Positions 24,743-34,275 of a stretch of 64,000 bases of DNA are shown piece after piece. The DNA is from Roseburia_C sp031555935 (GTDB lineage Bacteria; Bacillota; Clostridia; Lachnospirales; Lachnospiraceae): assembly GCA_031555935.1 (NCBI GenBank), contig JAVBTX010000024.1, positions 6,096 through 70,095 on the forward strand, written 5' to 3'. Position 1 is the stretch's first letter; each line of letters opens with the position of its first letter. The position numbers and the translations under genes are program-made. The notes beneath the pieces were generated by a model. It was not told where the DNA came from, did not search any database, and saw nothing but the letters and a program-made list of their open reading frames with translations.

Positions 24743-25600
24743 CTAATCAAATTCACGCTCATGCTTTTTAAAAAATTCATAATATGCCAAAACATTAGAC
24801 AGTTCCGTCCAGCGCTTCACATCGACCGGCTCCTCGTCCATGTCGTAAATCTTTGCCCCTTTTATCGACAAGATAAACGGCGAATGGGTAGCAATAATAA
24901 ACTGACAGCCGAAAAAACGAACACTGTCTTCTAAAAATTTTAACAGCTCCTGCTGCTTCTCTGGCGAGAGACTGTTCTCCGGCTCGTCTAGTAAGTATAG
25001 CCCATTGTCCTTGATTTTATCGGCAAAATAGATAAACGCACTTTCTCCATTGGAATGCTCCCTAACATTGTCCATTAGGTTTTTCCGAATAAATTTTGAC
25101 TGTGTTTTACTTCTGGCCATATTGACCTTCTTTAACTGTTCATAATCATCTAACGACTTCACCTGAAAACTGGAGTATTTGGCATCCAGATATTCATCAA
25201 ACAAATCTTCTCGTTTCTGATTGATACCCTCATTAATCGTCCTAAGGTTGAGCATAAAGTCAAATACATCATCACTCGTTATAATCCTGCTGTTTTCTGT
25301 AATTGATTCCTCTGTCTCATAGAAACACATATCGGTATAATCTTCAAAAAAGTTTGTCCGATTGTAAAGCGTATCACGGTTAAGGCTCAGCTTCTCGGCA
25401 ATTACATTTAACGCTGTTGTTTTACCTGAACCATTTCCACCGTAGAGGATTGTAATTGGTTCAAAGTCCAGCACTCTCAGCCGATTCTTGGATATGATTT
25501 GAAATGGGTAAAACGAATCATAGCAGGTTCTTTTCATTCCCATCAAAAAGTCATATTCTTTCTCTACATCCGGAAAACGAAATTGTGATAAGTACAGCAT
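24743..25600 (-). CDS. AAA family ATPase (ABC/SMC-like)
   Basis: 285 residues with Walker A LYGGNGSGKTTAL near residue 52, a Q-loop region, the LSPEKQQELL region and Walker B LYLLDEPENSLS near residue 195, followed by the switch His in IIATHSPF. It resembles stand-alone predicted ATPases of the COG3910 type. No nuclease partner is adjacent, so there is no support for a defence system. Single gene upstream of no related partner. Confidence 0.83.
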   Translation of the reverse strand: MLYLSQFRFPDVEKEYDFLMGMKRTCYDSFYPFQIISKNRLRVLDFEPITILYGGNGSGKTTALNVIAEKLSLNRDTLYNRTNFFEDYTDMCFYETEESITENSRIITSDDVFDFMLNLRTINEGINQKREDLFDEYLDAKYSSFQVKSLDDYEQLKKVNMARSKTQSKFIRKNLMDNVREHSNGESAFIYFADKIKDNGLYLLDEPENSLSPEKQQELLKFLEDSVRFFGCQFIIATHSPFILSIKGAKIYDMDEEPVDVKRWTELSNVLAYYEFFKKHEREFD

Positions 25601-25626
25601 TTTTAACTCTCCTTGGTTCGCTTATT

Positions 25627-26280
25627 TCACCATAAATAAAATGGTATGATTGTACAAAAAAGCATTGCTAAAACAGTTCCCGCACCAAGCATAACTACCA
25701 TTTCTTTTAAGGGCCTTCGTAACACAATTATCCCGATTAATAAAACAATAATGTCTAGCCCGGACCGAATGGAAATATAGAATACACCAAAGTACACTGC
25801 CAAGCGAATCAGTATCGCAATTATTCCGGTGGAAATAATAAGCGCCACCTTCCCTTTTCCTTTGGCGTACCAGCATATGAATGCCAGCAACGGCGATATT
25901 GCGGTGAACCAGCACCATATCATGACATAGCTTCGCGGAAAAAAACCACATACATAATTACAGTATAAGTAATATCCAGATAACATACCAGCAAAAAAGA
26001 CAAATACATTCATCGCCGAGCGCACTGCTGTTTTGCTATAAATGGAGATACAAACTGCAATCAATATCCACGGTGCAAAGCCGCCCAAGAAATTATGGAT
26101 ATCTAGCCTTTCATCGATGATGCCCAGCAAAAATGGTGCTCTGGCCTGATGATAGTCCAAGTATTTTGAAAATGTGCCCATCCCCAAACCTAGTAAAAGG
26201 ACGCATGCTGTAATTAAAATTTTTCTCCAGATGGGTCTTTCATCCTTTGCAAATCGTATCTGTTCTAAAATGTTTCTCAT
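25627..26280 (-). CDS. Multi-pass membrane protein (possibly DUF6518)
   Basis: About 217 residues with six hydrophobic segments: about 22-42, 73-90, 97-116, 123-141, 148-168 and 170-210. Conserved-looking features are GMGTFSKYLD after the first segment and SAMNVFVFFAGMLSGYYLY in the third. I recall a similar layout in proteins called DUF6518 but cannot confirm it. GGGGAC lies upstream of the ATG at 26280. Function unknown. Confidence 0.65.
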   Translation of the reverse strand: MRNILEQIRFAKDERPIWRKILITACVLLLGLGMGTFSKYLDYHQARAPFLLGIIDERLDIHNFLGGFAPWILIAVCISIYSKTAVRSAMNVFVFFAGMLSGYYLYCNYVCGFFPRSYVMIWCWFTAISPLLAFICWYAKGKGKVALIISTGIIAILIRLAVYFGVFYISIRSGLDIIVLLIGIIVLRRPLKEMVVMLGAGTVLAMLFCTIIPFYLW

Positions 26281-26298
26281 GTTTGTCCCCATCCTTAA

Positions 26299-26787
26299 TT
26301 AAAACGTTAATCTCATCTGATTCCACACTGCATTTCCATGAACGGACTGTTCTGACACACCTTCATTTTTAAAACCGAACTTCGCATAATAAGGCACTAG
26401 TTTATCCTTACATGTGAGAACAAGCCCCTTCCTGCCCTGTTTCCGGGCATCTGCGATTGCTCTTTGAATCAGTTCGCCCGCATATCCTTTTTTTCGGTAC
26501 GCCGGAATGGTATTCACGCCGAATATCATCTGCCACTTGCCGTTTTCATCATGCATCATGGCATTCTGATACATATCGTCGGCCAAATCAGGCTCGTCTG
26601 TCACAAACCCATCCACAAATGCAATCAGTTTATCCTTATCAAACATTAGCCAAAAATGATTGCCATAAAACTGTAATCTCTTTTCAAATTCTTCCCTTGT
26701 TGCCGCTTCTGCTACGGGAAAACATTCGGCCTCAACATTTGCGATATCATCAATGTCATCTATGGTTGCCATTCTTATTATCATCAT
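26299..26787 (-). CDS. GNAT family N-acetyltransferase
   Basis: 162 residues with RMATIDDIDDIANVEAECFP at the start and the acetyl-CoA motif IPAYRKKGYAGELIQRAIAD near residues 103-122, ending with YAKFGFKNEGVSEQS. Close to the type found in many Firmicutes as single genes. Substrate unknown. Overlapping in-frame ATGs at 26787 and 26784 make the exact start uncertain. Confidence 0.85.
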   Translation of the reverse strand: MMIIRMATIDDIDDIANVEAECFPVAEAATREEFEKRLQFYGNHFWLMFDKDKLIAFVDGFVTDEPDLADDMYQNAMMHDENGKWQMIFGVNTIPAYRKKGYAGELIQRAIADARKQGRKGLVLTCKDKLVPYYAKFGFKNEGVSEQSVHGNAVWNQMRLTF

Positions 26788-26802
26788 TTCAATATACCCA
26801 TT

Positions 26803-28062
26803 TTATTTTCCTCCTTCATAAACCTTACTATTCCATGTAATTGCATCCTCAATTAGGGCTTTTGATATATACATCGCCTTTATGATATTTTGAAAGCGTA
26901 TATGATGAGCCGTTCCTTGTTCAAATTTTTGTTGTGCCTTCTCACACTTGCTGATAATGGACGTTACTGGCGGAAGTGCCTTTGTCAGTTCTTCCTTGGT
27001 AAATTGCTCTTTTAGACTTTCTGGGCTGATTTGGTTGGGCAAGGTTCGCCCACTTTTTCCTTGTTCATTGTTAATTAGTGCTTTTGATATATACATGGCC
27101 TTTATTCTGTTTTTAAGCAGTGTATGCTGCGATTTTCCTTCCGCAAACTTTTCCTGTGCCTTCTCGCATTTACCAATAACAGAAGATACCAGCAGAAGTG
27201 TTTCGGTCAATTCTTCTTCTGTATAATGATTCATTTCCCCCAGAAAAAATTGATTTGGAGCCCTTCCTGTATAATTCCCTTCAAGCATTTTAACATGTGA
27301 TAAAAAAGCTTCATCCTCAAAATGTTTTGCCTTTAATGGACAGCTATTCACACACGCCTGACATTTGATGCAGACACCTTCCACGGTGATAGGATTGCTT
27401 ATATTAATGGAACCCATCGGACAGACCCCTGCACATAACCCACACCGATTGCACAACTGTTCATTGGTAATCGGTTTTGCCTTAAGGAACTTGACAGGCT
27501 CTCCATCTAAACCGAGCGGGGTATAATATGCCGCTACTGGATTATTTCCAGGCACTGCTACTACTTGTGGCATTTTCTCTGCATTCTGAAGTTGATTGGC
27601 AATGTCTTTGGCAAATGCGATGATTTCTCCTTCATCTGCCACGTCCGGTCTACCGGTTGCTATTTTTTCCGAAAAAGCATGTCTTGATGCCACTGCTGCC
27701 GCGGCTATTGCATGGAAACCATGCTCACCCAAAATATTTCTTAATTCCATCAAGGCATCATCAAAATTACGATTGCCAAATACACAAACCGGTACTGCCA
27801 TTGTTTGATTTCCAATAAAGGATTCTTCCACATAAGAAAGTATTTTATTGGGTATTCTTCCGGCGTATACAGGTGTCCCAAAAATCACTAGCTCGTCCTC
27901 GGAAAAATGGTGTACGTCCTGCCGGTTCTGTGGCAGGGTAAAGTCGATTTCATGAACCGACTTCTCTAGCTCGGCTCCGATTATGTCTGCGATTTGCCGA
28001 ACTATTTTTTTCGTATTTCCAGTTGGGCTGAAAGATATTGCCCATATCTTTTTAATTTTCAT
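26803..28062 (-). CDS. EFR1-type flavodoxin-ferredoxin fusion with duplicated C-terminal module
   Basis: About 419 residues. Residues 1-165 are a flavodoxin-like domain with the FMN phosphate loop SFSPTGNTKK. Around residues 204-240 there are two 4Fe-4S motifs (CNRCGLCAGVCP and CIKCQACVNSCP). The rest contains a segment of about 50 residues twice (about 282-330 and 352-400; each with KCEKAQ and IKAMYISKALI), encoded at 27073-27222 and 26851-27000. EFR1 family proteins carry low-potential electrons in anaerobes. The duplicated tail is not a standard part of that family as far as I know. GAAGGTG supports the start at 28062. Confidence 0.83.
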   Translation of the reverse strand: MKIKKIWAISFSPTGNTKKIVRQIADIIGAELEKSVHEIDFTLPQNRQDVHHFSEDELVIFGTPVYAGRIPNKILSYVEESFIGNQTMAVPVCVFGNRNFDDALMELRNILGEHGFHAIAAAAVASRHAFSEKIATGRPDVADEGEIIAFAKDIANQLQNAEKMPQVVAVPGNNPVAAYYTPLGLDGEPVKFLKAKPITNEQLCNRCGLCAGVCPMGSINISNPITVEGVCIKCQACVNSCPLKAKHFEDEAFLSHVKMLEGNYTGRAPNQFFLGEMNHYTEEELTETLLLVSSVIGKCEKAQEKFAEGKSQHTLLKNRIKAMYISKALINNEQGKSGRTLPNQISPESLKEQFTKEELTKALPPVTSIISKCEKAQQKFEQGTAHHIRFQNIIKAMYISKALIEDAITWNSKVYEGGK

Positions 28063-28156
28063 CTTCTTCACCTTCTGTTGCTTAAACACCATATAATGGC
28101 AAAATATTTTAAAAACCTAATTTCTTTGATATAACCAAGATCCTACCCTTAAACCG

Positions 28157-28539
28157 TTACAGATTTATCTCATAAAAAAGCTCTTCACCACTAAATGCCT
28201 TATCACTTTCATTTTTTCTTCTTTGACAAAGCTTAAATCCCACACTTTCATAATTTCGAGGCGCAATCAAATTAAATCTTTATAATAAGAGCAACCAATG
28301 CTACCCATTAGAATATCATGCTCCTTTTCTAAAATTGCATATGCTAAATATTCTTTATTTGGATTATCCCCTTGGTCCAATAATATGACTTCTTTAATCC
28401 AGTTCCTCATCCATTTATCACATTCACTACAATCTCCGAAGATTTCATGTAAGCTTCCATCCGAAGCCATTTCAACGTATGCTTTTTCATCTGTCAATTT
28501 CATGCTACGGATTAGTAATCGCTCTGTTTCTATATGCAT
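28157..28539 (-). pseudogene. Broken GNAT acetyltransferase
   Basis: The first 90 codons read as a RimJ/RimL-type N terminus (MHIETERLLIRSMKLTDEKAY) up to GSIGCSYYKDLI and a stop. Further downstream another frame reads RNYESVGFKLCQRRKNES and ends at 28157, which is the normal C-terminal end of a GNAT. The central acetyl-CoA binding segment is missing and the frame is shifted. The product cannot be an active acetyltransferase. Confidence 0.8.
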
Positions 28540-28564
28540 AAATGACCCTTTCTTTAACTTCTTT

Positions 28565-29134
28565 CTAGAAACTGTATTTGTTCGGATACTCTACTCGTGC
28601 TTTCTCTGTATATCTTATTACAAATTCACCCTTCGCATCCGTATAACCATCCCTATCGTAGGTATATATCTCTCTCAATTCCATTTTAAGCTTTTCATAT
28701 TCTCTTGCTACATCAGAATGTGAATTTAAATAATCCCTGAAATACAGCTCGCCCCAATCACCACTATGCCTAACATGAATGTGAAATGTCTGCCCCTCAA
28801 ATCCATGTGGCGTGTAACCCTTAATATATGTAATAATATCCTTGTTCGCATGGTTTACTACATATCCTTCATCCAATAGCCTTTCCGTTATGGTCGCAAT
28901 ATCCGTATCCTCCGACACTTCAAGCAATATATCAACCGTCGGTTTTGCAATTAGTCCTGCAACTGACGAGCTTCCAATATGGTTTATTCGAATCACGTTG
29001 TCATCAAAAACCGAGCATAGAAAAACCGTCTCCTGCATATACTCCTCTTTCCACTTTGGATTATGTTCTGTCAACAATATGGGAAACAACTTTGCAAATT
29101 TCTCTTCCGGCACCAATGAAAAATCTTGTCTCAT
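28565..29134 (-). CDS. GrpB family protein (nucleotidyltransferase-like)
   Basis: 189 residues. GrpB/UPF0157 pattern: RINHIGSSSVAGLIAKPTVD at residues about 47-66 is the nucleotidyltransferase-type GS motif with an Asp, then HIHVRHSGDWGELYFRDYL and a basic C-terminal helix. Members are predicted to transfer nucleotides to small molecules or act in CoA metabolism. No experimental role known for this one. Confidence 0.88.
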   Translation of the reverse strand: MRQDFSLVPEEKFAKLFPILLTEHNPKWKEEYMQETVFLCSVFDDNVIRINHIGSSSVAGLIAKPTVDILLEVSEDTDIATITERLLDEGYVVNHANKDIITYIKGYTPHGFEGQTFHIHVRHSGDWGELYFRDYLNSHSDVAREYEKLKMELREIYTYDRDGYTDAKGEFVIRYTEKARVEYPNKYSF

Positions 29135-29152
29135 TCCGTTCTCCTATGCGCT

Positions 29153-29521
29153 TTAAAATAACAGCAATTTTATAATTAGCCCGACCAGCAACAACCAAAT
29201 ACAAACAATTGGAATTGCAAATATCCATCTCTTAGGCTTTGCCTCCTCCCATAGATGTTCTGCCTGCTTGCGATGTCTTTCAAAAACCTCACGCGGAATG
29301 AGTTTGATGGTCAGTGCAACTAGCGCGGGCAGTAATATTATATCATCTAAATATCCTAATATTGGTATGAAATCTGGAATCAAATCAATTGGCGAAAGCG
29401 CATAACCAATCGTTATTCCAGCGAATACTTTGGCAATTATCGGTGTTTCTTTATCCTTTAATGACAAAAATATGGCCGGAATATCCGCTTTTAATTTTTT
29501 TGCCCGTTCTTTTAAGTTCAA
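29153..29521 (-). CDS. YkvA/DUF1232 family membrane protein
   Basis: 122 residues. The DUF1232 core is ITIGYALSPIDLIPDFIPIL followed by GYLDDIILLPALVALTIKLIP, and a hydrophobic C-terminal helix ends the protein. Small integral membrane family of unknown function. A decayed second copy of the same gene lies at 44060-44198. Confidence 0.88.
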   Translation of the reverse strand: MNLKERAKKLKADIPAIFLSLKDKETPIIAKVFAGITIGYALSPIDLIPDFIPILGYLDDIILLPALVALTIKLIPREVFERHRKQAEHLWEEAKPKRWIFAIPIVCIWLLLVGLIIKLLLF

Positions 29522-29588
29522 TGCTTTTCTCCCTTATTCCAATCTCTCTAGCTTGGAATTTTATCTGTTATTTTCAACTAATTAACCC

Positions 29589-29891
29589 CTATAATGTTTT
29601 AAATATTGTTGCCTGATATGGCTCTTGAATTAAATCTTGAACCTGCTCTTTAAATACTTTAAAATGTTCTGTTTCTCTGTGCTTAAGCTGATCCTCGGGC
29701 GTTCTATATACTTCTACAAGTAAAAACTCTGAAACATTTTCCTTATTTTGCATCACATCGAAACTAATGACACCGCTCTCCTCACGGCTGCATCTTGCAT
29801 TTTGGGTCACGATATCAATAAATTCTTCTATGCATTGTGGCTTAACAAGAATTGGGACAACTGCAACGTGATTCGATATCTTTTCATTCAT
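29589..29891 (-). CDS. Antibiotic biosynthesis monooxygenase (ABM) domain protein
   Basis: 100 residues, one ABM ferredoxin-like barrel: VAVVPILVKPQCIEEFIDIV, then CSREESGVISFDVMQNKENV and LVEVYRTPEDQLKHRETEHF. Proteins of this kind are quinol or flavin monooxygenases or stress-related. GGAGAA lies upstream of the ATG. Confidence 0.88.
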   Translation of the reverse strand: MNEKISNHVAVVPILVKPQCIEEFIDIVTQNARCSREESGVISFDVMQNKENVSEFLLVEVYRTPEDQLKHRETEHFKVFKEQVQDLIQEPYQATIFKTL

Positions 29892-29917
29892 TAATATTCT
29901 CCTTCTCCGGTTCTGTT

Positions 29918-30298
29918 TTAACGTTTATTATCCTCTTGTTTAATCCAATGCCTGATACCTTTTCCTGCATGCGGTTCATCCGAATACCTTGGAATTATAT
30001 GCATGTGAGCATGGAATACCTCCTGGCCACCAATCTTGCCGACATTCCAGCCAACATTATAGCCATCCGGCTTATATCTTGCATCCAAATATTGTTTTAC
30101 TTTGTCTAAGAGTAATTTCGTTGCCATCCACTCCTCCTGACTTAAATCAAAAACTGTTTTTTTGTGTGCCTTCGGAATAATAATGCAAGAACCGATAAGG
30201 ATTTCCTCCTTTAACTCAATGCAGGTGCAATGCTCATTTTCCAAAATAATTGTTCCGTTCTCACCGTTTTTATAATTACAAAATACACATGAATCCAT
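29918..30298 (-). CDS. HIT family hydrolase
   Basis: 126 residues. CVFCNYKNGENGTIILENEH at the N terminus and the histidine triad HAHMHIIPR near residue 97 identify a HIT nucleotide hydrolase or transferase (Hint-like). The Cys pair at the start is common in the bacterial branch. Confidence 0.92.
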   Translation of the reverse strand: MDSCVFCNYKNGENGTIILENEHCTCIELKEEILIGSCIIIPKAHKKTVFDLSQEEWMATKLLLDKVKQYLDARYKPDGYNVGWNVGKIGGQEVFHAHMHIIPRYSDEPHAGKGIRHWIKQEDNKR

Positions 30299-30313
30299 TA
30301 TTTATTACCGCTC

Positions 30314-31375
30314 CTATTCAGATAAAAATATTTTCTTCTTCTCCATATCCACCTTTGCCTCTACACCATAAGGCAGTACACATCTAGGGGTGCAATGTCC
30401 GAAATTAACGTTATAAACAATTGGCATATTTTCATTATCAATCACTTTTTTGATAACTTCTTTATATTCCTCATAGTAGGCTTCATCCTGTGGTTTACCC
30501 ACTAAAATTCCACTGATAACGTCAAATATGCCTTGGTTTTTTAAGGTCAGTAACTCTGTTTCCACTATTTCTGGCGTTGGTTTTTCCTCACATGTTTCAA
30601 TAAACAGAATTTTTCCTTCCCACTCTTTTTTATCTGGGAAAAGATGATACTTCTCACAAATTTCCCGCTCTTCGCTATACCTATTTCCTACCAAAATATC
30701 GTATAGGCTCTCCAAACAACCACCTAATAATTCACCTTGAAACACACCATTTCCCTGCAACAGTTCAAAACCTCGGTCTTCCCGGTGAGCGATTCGCTCT
30801 GTTCCTAACGCTGCCCGTGAAAAATCAGTTCTTTCCTCATACCATTCATCACTAGATTCAATCACATTGTATGTGTTTCCCTGAAGATAGCTTTCAAATG
30901 CTTTTTTACTATATGGAAGCATATCATCTGATATCTCTCCCATGTCACAGATAAAGCTCGGTCCGTAGTAGGTTGACAGTCCCAACTGATAGAACATCAA
31001 GTGATTTATGGTCGTATCTGAGAATCCCGTAAATAATTTCGGGTTTGTTTTTACTGCGTTTACAAACTCATCGTCCTCCATTAGATATGGCAATAGACGA
31101 TAGGTATCATCGCCGCCAATCGCACAGATAATACCTGCAATGGTTTCATCCAAAAAAGCTTGCTTTAAATCACTTGCCCTTGCTTCTGGATGTTTCTTTA
31201 AAAAGTCTATTCCTTTCAATGCGTTCGGCATAAATATAGGCTCTAGTCCATATCCTTCTAATCGCTTTACACCCATTTCCACATTGTGACTGCAAAAATC
31301 TTCTCCCAACATTCCACTTGATAGGCTGACGATTGCAACCTTATCACCCTTTTGTAATTTGCGTGCTTTTAACAT
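30314..31375 (-). CDS. S66 family LD-carboxypeptidase-like protein
   Basis: About 353 residues of the LdcA/MccF fold: KGDKVAIVSLSSG at the start, GIICAIGGDDTYRLLPYL near residue 92, FETCEEKPTPE-like segments and GHCTPRCVLPYG near the C terminus with the catalytic His. In classic members the nucleophile is Ser in a GGxDS-type turn; here the matching residue appears to be Thr (GGDDTY), which I believe occurs in a clostridial subgroup. GGAGGG supports the ATG at 31375. Likely cleaves peptidoglycan-derived or antibiotic-like peptides. Confidence 0.83.
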   Translation of the reverse strand: MLKARKLQKGDKVAIVSLSSGMLGEDFCSHNVEMGVKRLEGYGLEPIFMPNALKGIDFLKKHPEARASDLKQAFLDETIAGIICAIGGDDTYRLLPYLMEDDEFVNAVKTNPKLFTGFSDTTINHLMFYQLGLSTYYGPSFICDMGEISDDMLPYSKKAFESYLQGNTYNVIESSDEWYEERTDFSRAALGTERIAHREDRGFELLQGNGVFQGELLGGCLESLYDILVGNRYSEEREICEKYHLFPDKKEWEGKILFIETCEEKPTPEIVETELLTLKNQGIFDVISGILVGKPQDEAYYEEYKEVIKKVIDNENMPIVYNVNFGHCTPRCVLPYGVEAKVDMEKKKIFLSE

Positions 31376-31385
31376 AATTGCCCTC

Positions 31386-31832
31386 CTACAAAATAAGCAA
31401 CATTCCATCTGCGTTGGACTGAAATCCACATTGTTCATATACTGGTCTGCCTAATTCGGTTGCATCAAGGCTTATTTCTGTAACCCCCCTCTGCTTCGCT
31501 TCATCAATTAGCATTTTCAGCATTAAAATAGCAATCCCTTGATGACGATAATTTGAATTAGTATATACATTCATCATATGTGCCCGTTTCCCCGTTGGAT
31601 GGTCGCAAGTTGGGGCTACTGTTATATAGCAGATTGTTGCACAGCCAATTACTGCTTGATCAATGGCAAGCACTGTTGTCTGGTCGGCAGTCTCATAATA
31701 TTCCTTGGTGTTTGCGATAACCTCTGGGTCAAGCTTAGTATCTTCCGCTAAACCATTGACAACTTTTAGCATTTCAATTCTGCTGCTTATCACCGCATCA
31801 ATATCGGCGCTTGTTGCTTTAATAATTTTCAT
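31386..31832 (-). CDS. GNAT family N-acetyltransferase
   Basis: 148 residues: IKATSADIDAVISSRIEMLK at the start, the acetyl-CoA motif NSNYRHQGIAILMLKMLIDE near residue 92 and the closing GRPVYEQCGFQSN. Its stop is 11 bases before the S66 gene, suggesting co-transcription. Substrate unknown. Confidence 0.87.
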   Translation of the reverse strand: MKIIKATSADIDAVISSRIEMLKVVNGLAEDTKLDPEVIANTKEYYETADQTTVLAIDQAVIGCATICYITVAPTCDHPTGKRAHMMNVYTNSNYRHQGIAILMLKMLIDEAKQRGVTEISLDATELGRPVYEQCGFQSNADGMLLIL

Positions 31833-31865
31833 GATATTTTTTTCTCCTTCGTTCTATTTTACGAT

Positions 31866-32558
31866 TCAAACATGTTCCAATAGCCATTGGTCTACGATTT
31901 CACTATCTTCTTTTGCTCCAAAAGGATGCTCGCTATTTTCAGAAATTGTTAATTTGCACTTAAAATGATTGCAAAATTTTTTCATCTCTTCCGTAGATTG
32001 CAGATTATCTTTTCCGCCAAATAATATGTACGTTGGAAAACTCCAGTCTTCAATCGGATGTTCTTTCACATAGCTGTAATACCGCCACGACAACATATCT
32101 ATTGGTGTCGGAATCTCTTGTTTTTCTCGTAGTGCCTCTTCGGTCACGCCAAACCAAGCAAACATTTGATGTATCAAATATTCCATGTTCACTACCGGCG
32201 ATTGGAACAGTACCTTCTCAAATATCCGGTTTTTGTATGTATGTAAGCTAAAGAATGCACCCAAACTACACCCGAATAAAGATACTGCGTTCCAATTCTG
32301 ATATACATATTCTGCAATAATATCCAAATCCGTCATTCCATTCCAAATATCACATTTATAATTTTCATCGCTTCTTTCCCCATGTTCTGGCAGATCGAAA
32401 CTAATTGTTTGATATCCCTTGCCCTCAGCAATTTCTGCAAAATGCTCAGCACTTTCTTTATTTGACATTTTTCCATGAACGAAAATGTATACTTTATCTG
32501 ATTTCTCCCCCCATATAATTGCGGGGATTTTTTTTATATATATTTTTTCACTTGTCAT
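31866..32558 (-). CDS. Alpha/beta hydrolase
   Basis: 230 residues of the alpha/beta hydrolase fold. Nucleophile elbow FGCSLGAFF near residue 96, Asp in YILFGGKDNL near 179 and His in SENSEHPFG near 212 give a complete Ser-Asp-His triad. The oxyanion HG motif is in VHGKMSNKES. Natural substrate unknown. The start overlaps the methyltransferase stop by four bases (ATGA), so the two genes are translationally coupled. Confidence 0.87.
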   Translation of the reverse strand: MTSEKIYIKKIPAIIWGEKSDKVYIFVHGKMSNKESAEHFAEIAEGKGYQTISFDLPEHGERSDENYKCDIWNGMTDLDIIAEYVYQNWNAVSLFGCSLGAFFSLHTYKNRIFEKVLFQSPVVNMEYLIHQMFAWFGVTEEALREKQEIPTPIDMLSWRYYSYVKEHPIEDWSFPTYILFGGKDNLQSTEEMKKFCNHFKCKLTISENSEHPFGAKEDSEIVDQWLLEHV

Positions 32559-33373
32559 CTTTCACTGCTCCTTCTCTCATCATCTCGATACGGCTTGGAG
32601 GCAATAAACATACCATATTCCTTTGGAACCTCGAGAACACCATCTTTCATATTATGAAGCAGCACGCTTCTAACATCCGCTCTTGAAATTTGGCTTAATG
32701 TCGACATACTCGATAATGAATAAATGTAATCCACCATATCATCAACATTGGTCACCGCCAAAGAATCTGGATATTCTAACAATTCAATCGTGTCAAAAAT
32801 TCCAGACAAAATCTCCTTTCCATTTTGCAATGTGAAATTTTTATTTACATGATCCTCAACACCATATATGCTTAGAAGCTGAGACATGTATTGAACAATG
32901 CCATGCTCACCATAGGTAGCACAATAAAATTTACCGCCTGGTTTTAGTACCCTCCTAACTTCACTTAGCCCTTTGGGCAAATCAGGGACATGATATAGCA
33001 TCATATTGGCAATGACGATGTCAAATGAATTATTATCAAATGGTATCTCTTGAATATCTACCACTCTATACTCAATATTCTCATAAGCACGTAGATTTTC
33101 CTTCGTTCGTTGCACCATCCCTTCTGAAAAGTCAGACAGTATTAGTTTCGCGCATTTGGCAACAGCATCATGCTGACATTTCCACATATCACCTGCTCCG
33201 CATCCTAATTCCAGTAACTTGGAACCATCATCAATTTCATATTGAGAAAAAATCCAGTTACCAAATCCCATTTTATTCGTTGAATATTTTTCGTGAATAG
33301 AAATTCTTGTATTCAAATTGTCTGCATTTTCATATTGCTTCTTTACAACGGTGGTATCATTTATCTGACTCAT
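32555..33373 (-). CDS. Class I SAM-dependent methyltransferase
   Basis: 272 residues with motif I LLELGCGAGDMWK near residue 54, motif II around YRVVDIQEIPF and the post-motif VIANMMLYHVPDLPKGLSEV. The layout is of the UbiE/Methyltransf_11 group. Acceptor substrate unknown; coupled to the downstream hydrolase gene. Confidence 0.88.
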   Translation of the reverse strand: MSQINDTTVVKKQYENADNLNTRISIHEKYSTNKMGFGNWIFSQYEIDDGSKLLELGCGAGDMWKCQHDAVAKCAKLILSDFSEGMVQRTKENLRAYENIEYRVVDIQEIPFDNNSFDIVIANMMLYHVPDLPKGLSEVRRVLKPGGKFYCATYGEHGIVQYMSQLLSIYGVEDHVNKNFTLQNGKEILSGIFDTIELLEYPDSLAVTNVDDMVDYIYSLSSMSTLSQISRADVRSVLLHNMKDGVLEVPKEYGMFIASKPYRDDERRSSER

Positions 33374-33400
33374 CTATTATCCTCCACAAGGTTTTGATTT

Positions 33401-34165
33401 CTAACCTCTCATCTTCTCCAGCCGCCTTGCTTGTTCAAACGCTTTCTGTAAAAACGCTTCCGCTGATAAATCCGTATAATCCCAATTCATCGGCTCTAAT
33501 GCCGTAGCCCCCAAATAACTAGCTGCTGCTATTTGTCTCATAACTGTTGTCCAATCAATCTTCCCATCAAAGGGCAACTGGTGCTGCATCCGCTTTCCAC
33601 CGTTATCATGCAAATGGATTGCCATCAAGCGCGAGCCGTACCTCGCCAATAAATCAATATCTGGTTTATAATTATAATGATGGCAGCAATCATAACAAAA
33701 TCCGATTCGCTCGGAATCAACTTGCGCTAAGACAAATGATAAATTGGAAAAGTTCCGTACATTTTCCATTGCAACATTGACACCCATCTGCTCTGCTTTT
33801 TCTGCAATCCACTTAACTCTATCTAACCCTAAGTCGCTGCAAATATTATTTTCTTCGGGCAAATGCACCACCATTGTTGGGATTTCAAATTCTGCACAAT
33901 CTGCAACACACTGCAAATAGCAATCTAGCGCCGCTTCGCCATACTGATTATCAAGCCATAAATTATTTTGATTTTGAATGGGGGTATGAATATTTTCGAT
34001 ATAGAGCCCCGCCTCCCTTGCAAGCTGCGGTCCCTCCCGATAATCTCCTCTACCAAATCCATCACTCCACCACAATAATACGCCATCAAATCCGGCTTCT
34101 TTTATTAAGCGATATCGCTCTTTTATTGGCAGCTCGTATCCAAACCAATCATAAATTGTCAGCAT
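33401..34165 (-). CDS. Sugar phosphate isomerase/epimerase (xylose isomerase-like TIM barrel)
   Basis: About 254 residues: KEAGFDGVLLWWSD early, VVHLPEE strand, GVNVAMENVRNFSNL with the metal-binding Glu, IGFCYDCCHHYNY with Asp and His, and AIHLHDNGGK with His and Asp, which together are the divalent metal site of this family. The start at 34165 is supported by AAGGAGA. Substrate not determinable. Confidence 0.87.
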   Translation of the reverse strand: MLTIYDWFGYELPIKERYRLIKEAGFDGVLLWWSDGFGRGDYREGPQLAREAGLYIENIHTPIQNQNNLWLDNQYGEAALDCYLQCVADCAEFEIPTMVVHLPEENNICSDLGLDRVKWIAEKAEQMGVNVAMENVRNFSNLSFVLAQVDSERIGFCYDCCHHYNYKPDIDLLARYGSRLMAIHLHDNGGKRMQHQLPFDGKIDWTTVMRQIAAASYLGATALEPMNWDYTDLSAEAFLQKAFEQARRLEKMRG

Positions 34166-34275
34166 CGTTTTTCTCCTTCGTTTCAACTCACCAAGCACTC
34201 AACACTGCAACCAGAGTCTGGTATCTATCATGTTAGTCCACCGTTATCCTTTTATTTGATTTTACACATTGTTGC

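Noticed and set aside
24743..26280. AAA ATPase plus membrane protein as a phage-defence pair
   Set aside because: The ATPase is of a common stand-alone type, no nuclease or toxin effector adjoins it, and the membrane gene has no known defence link.
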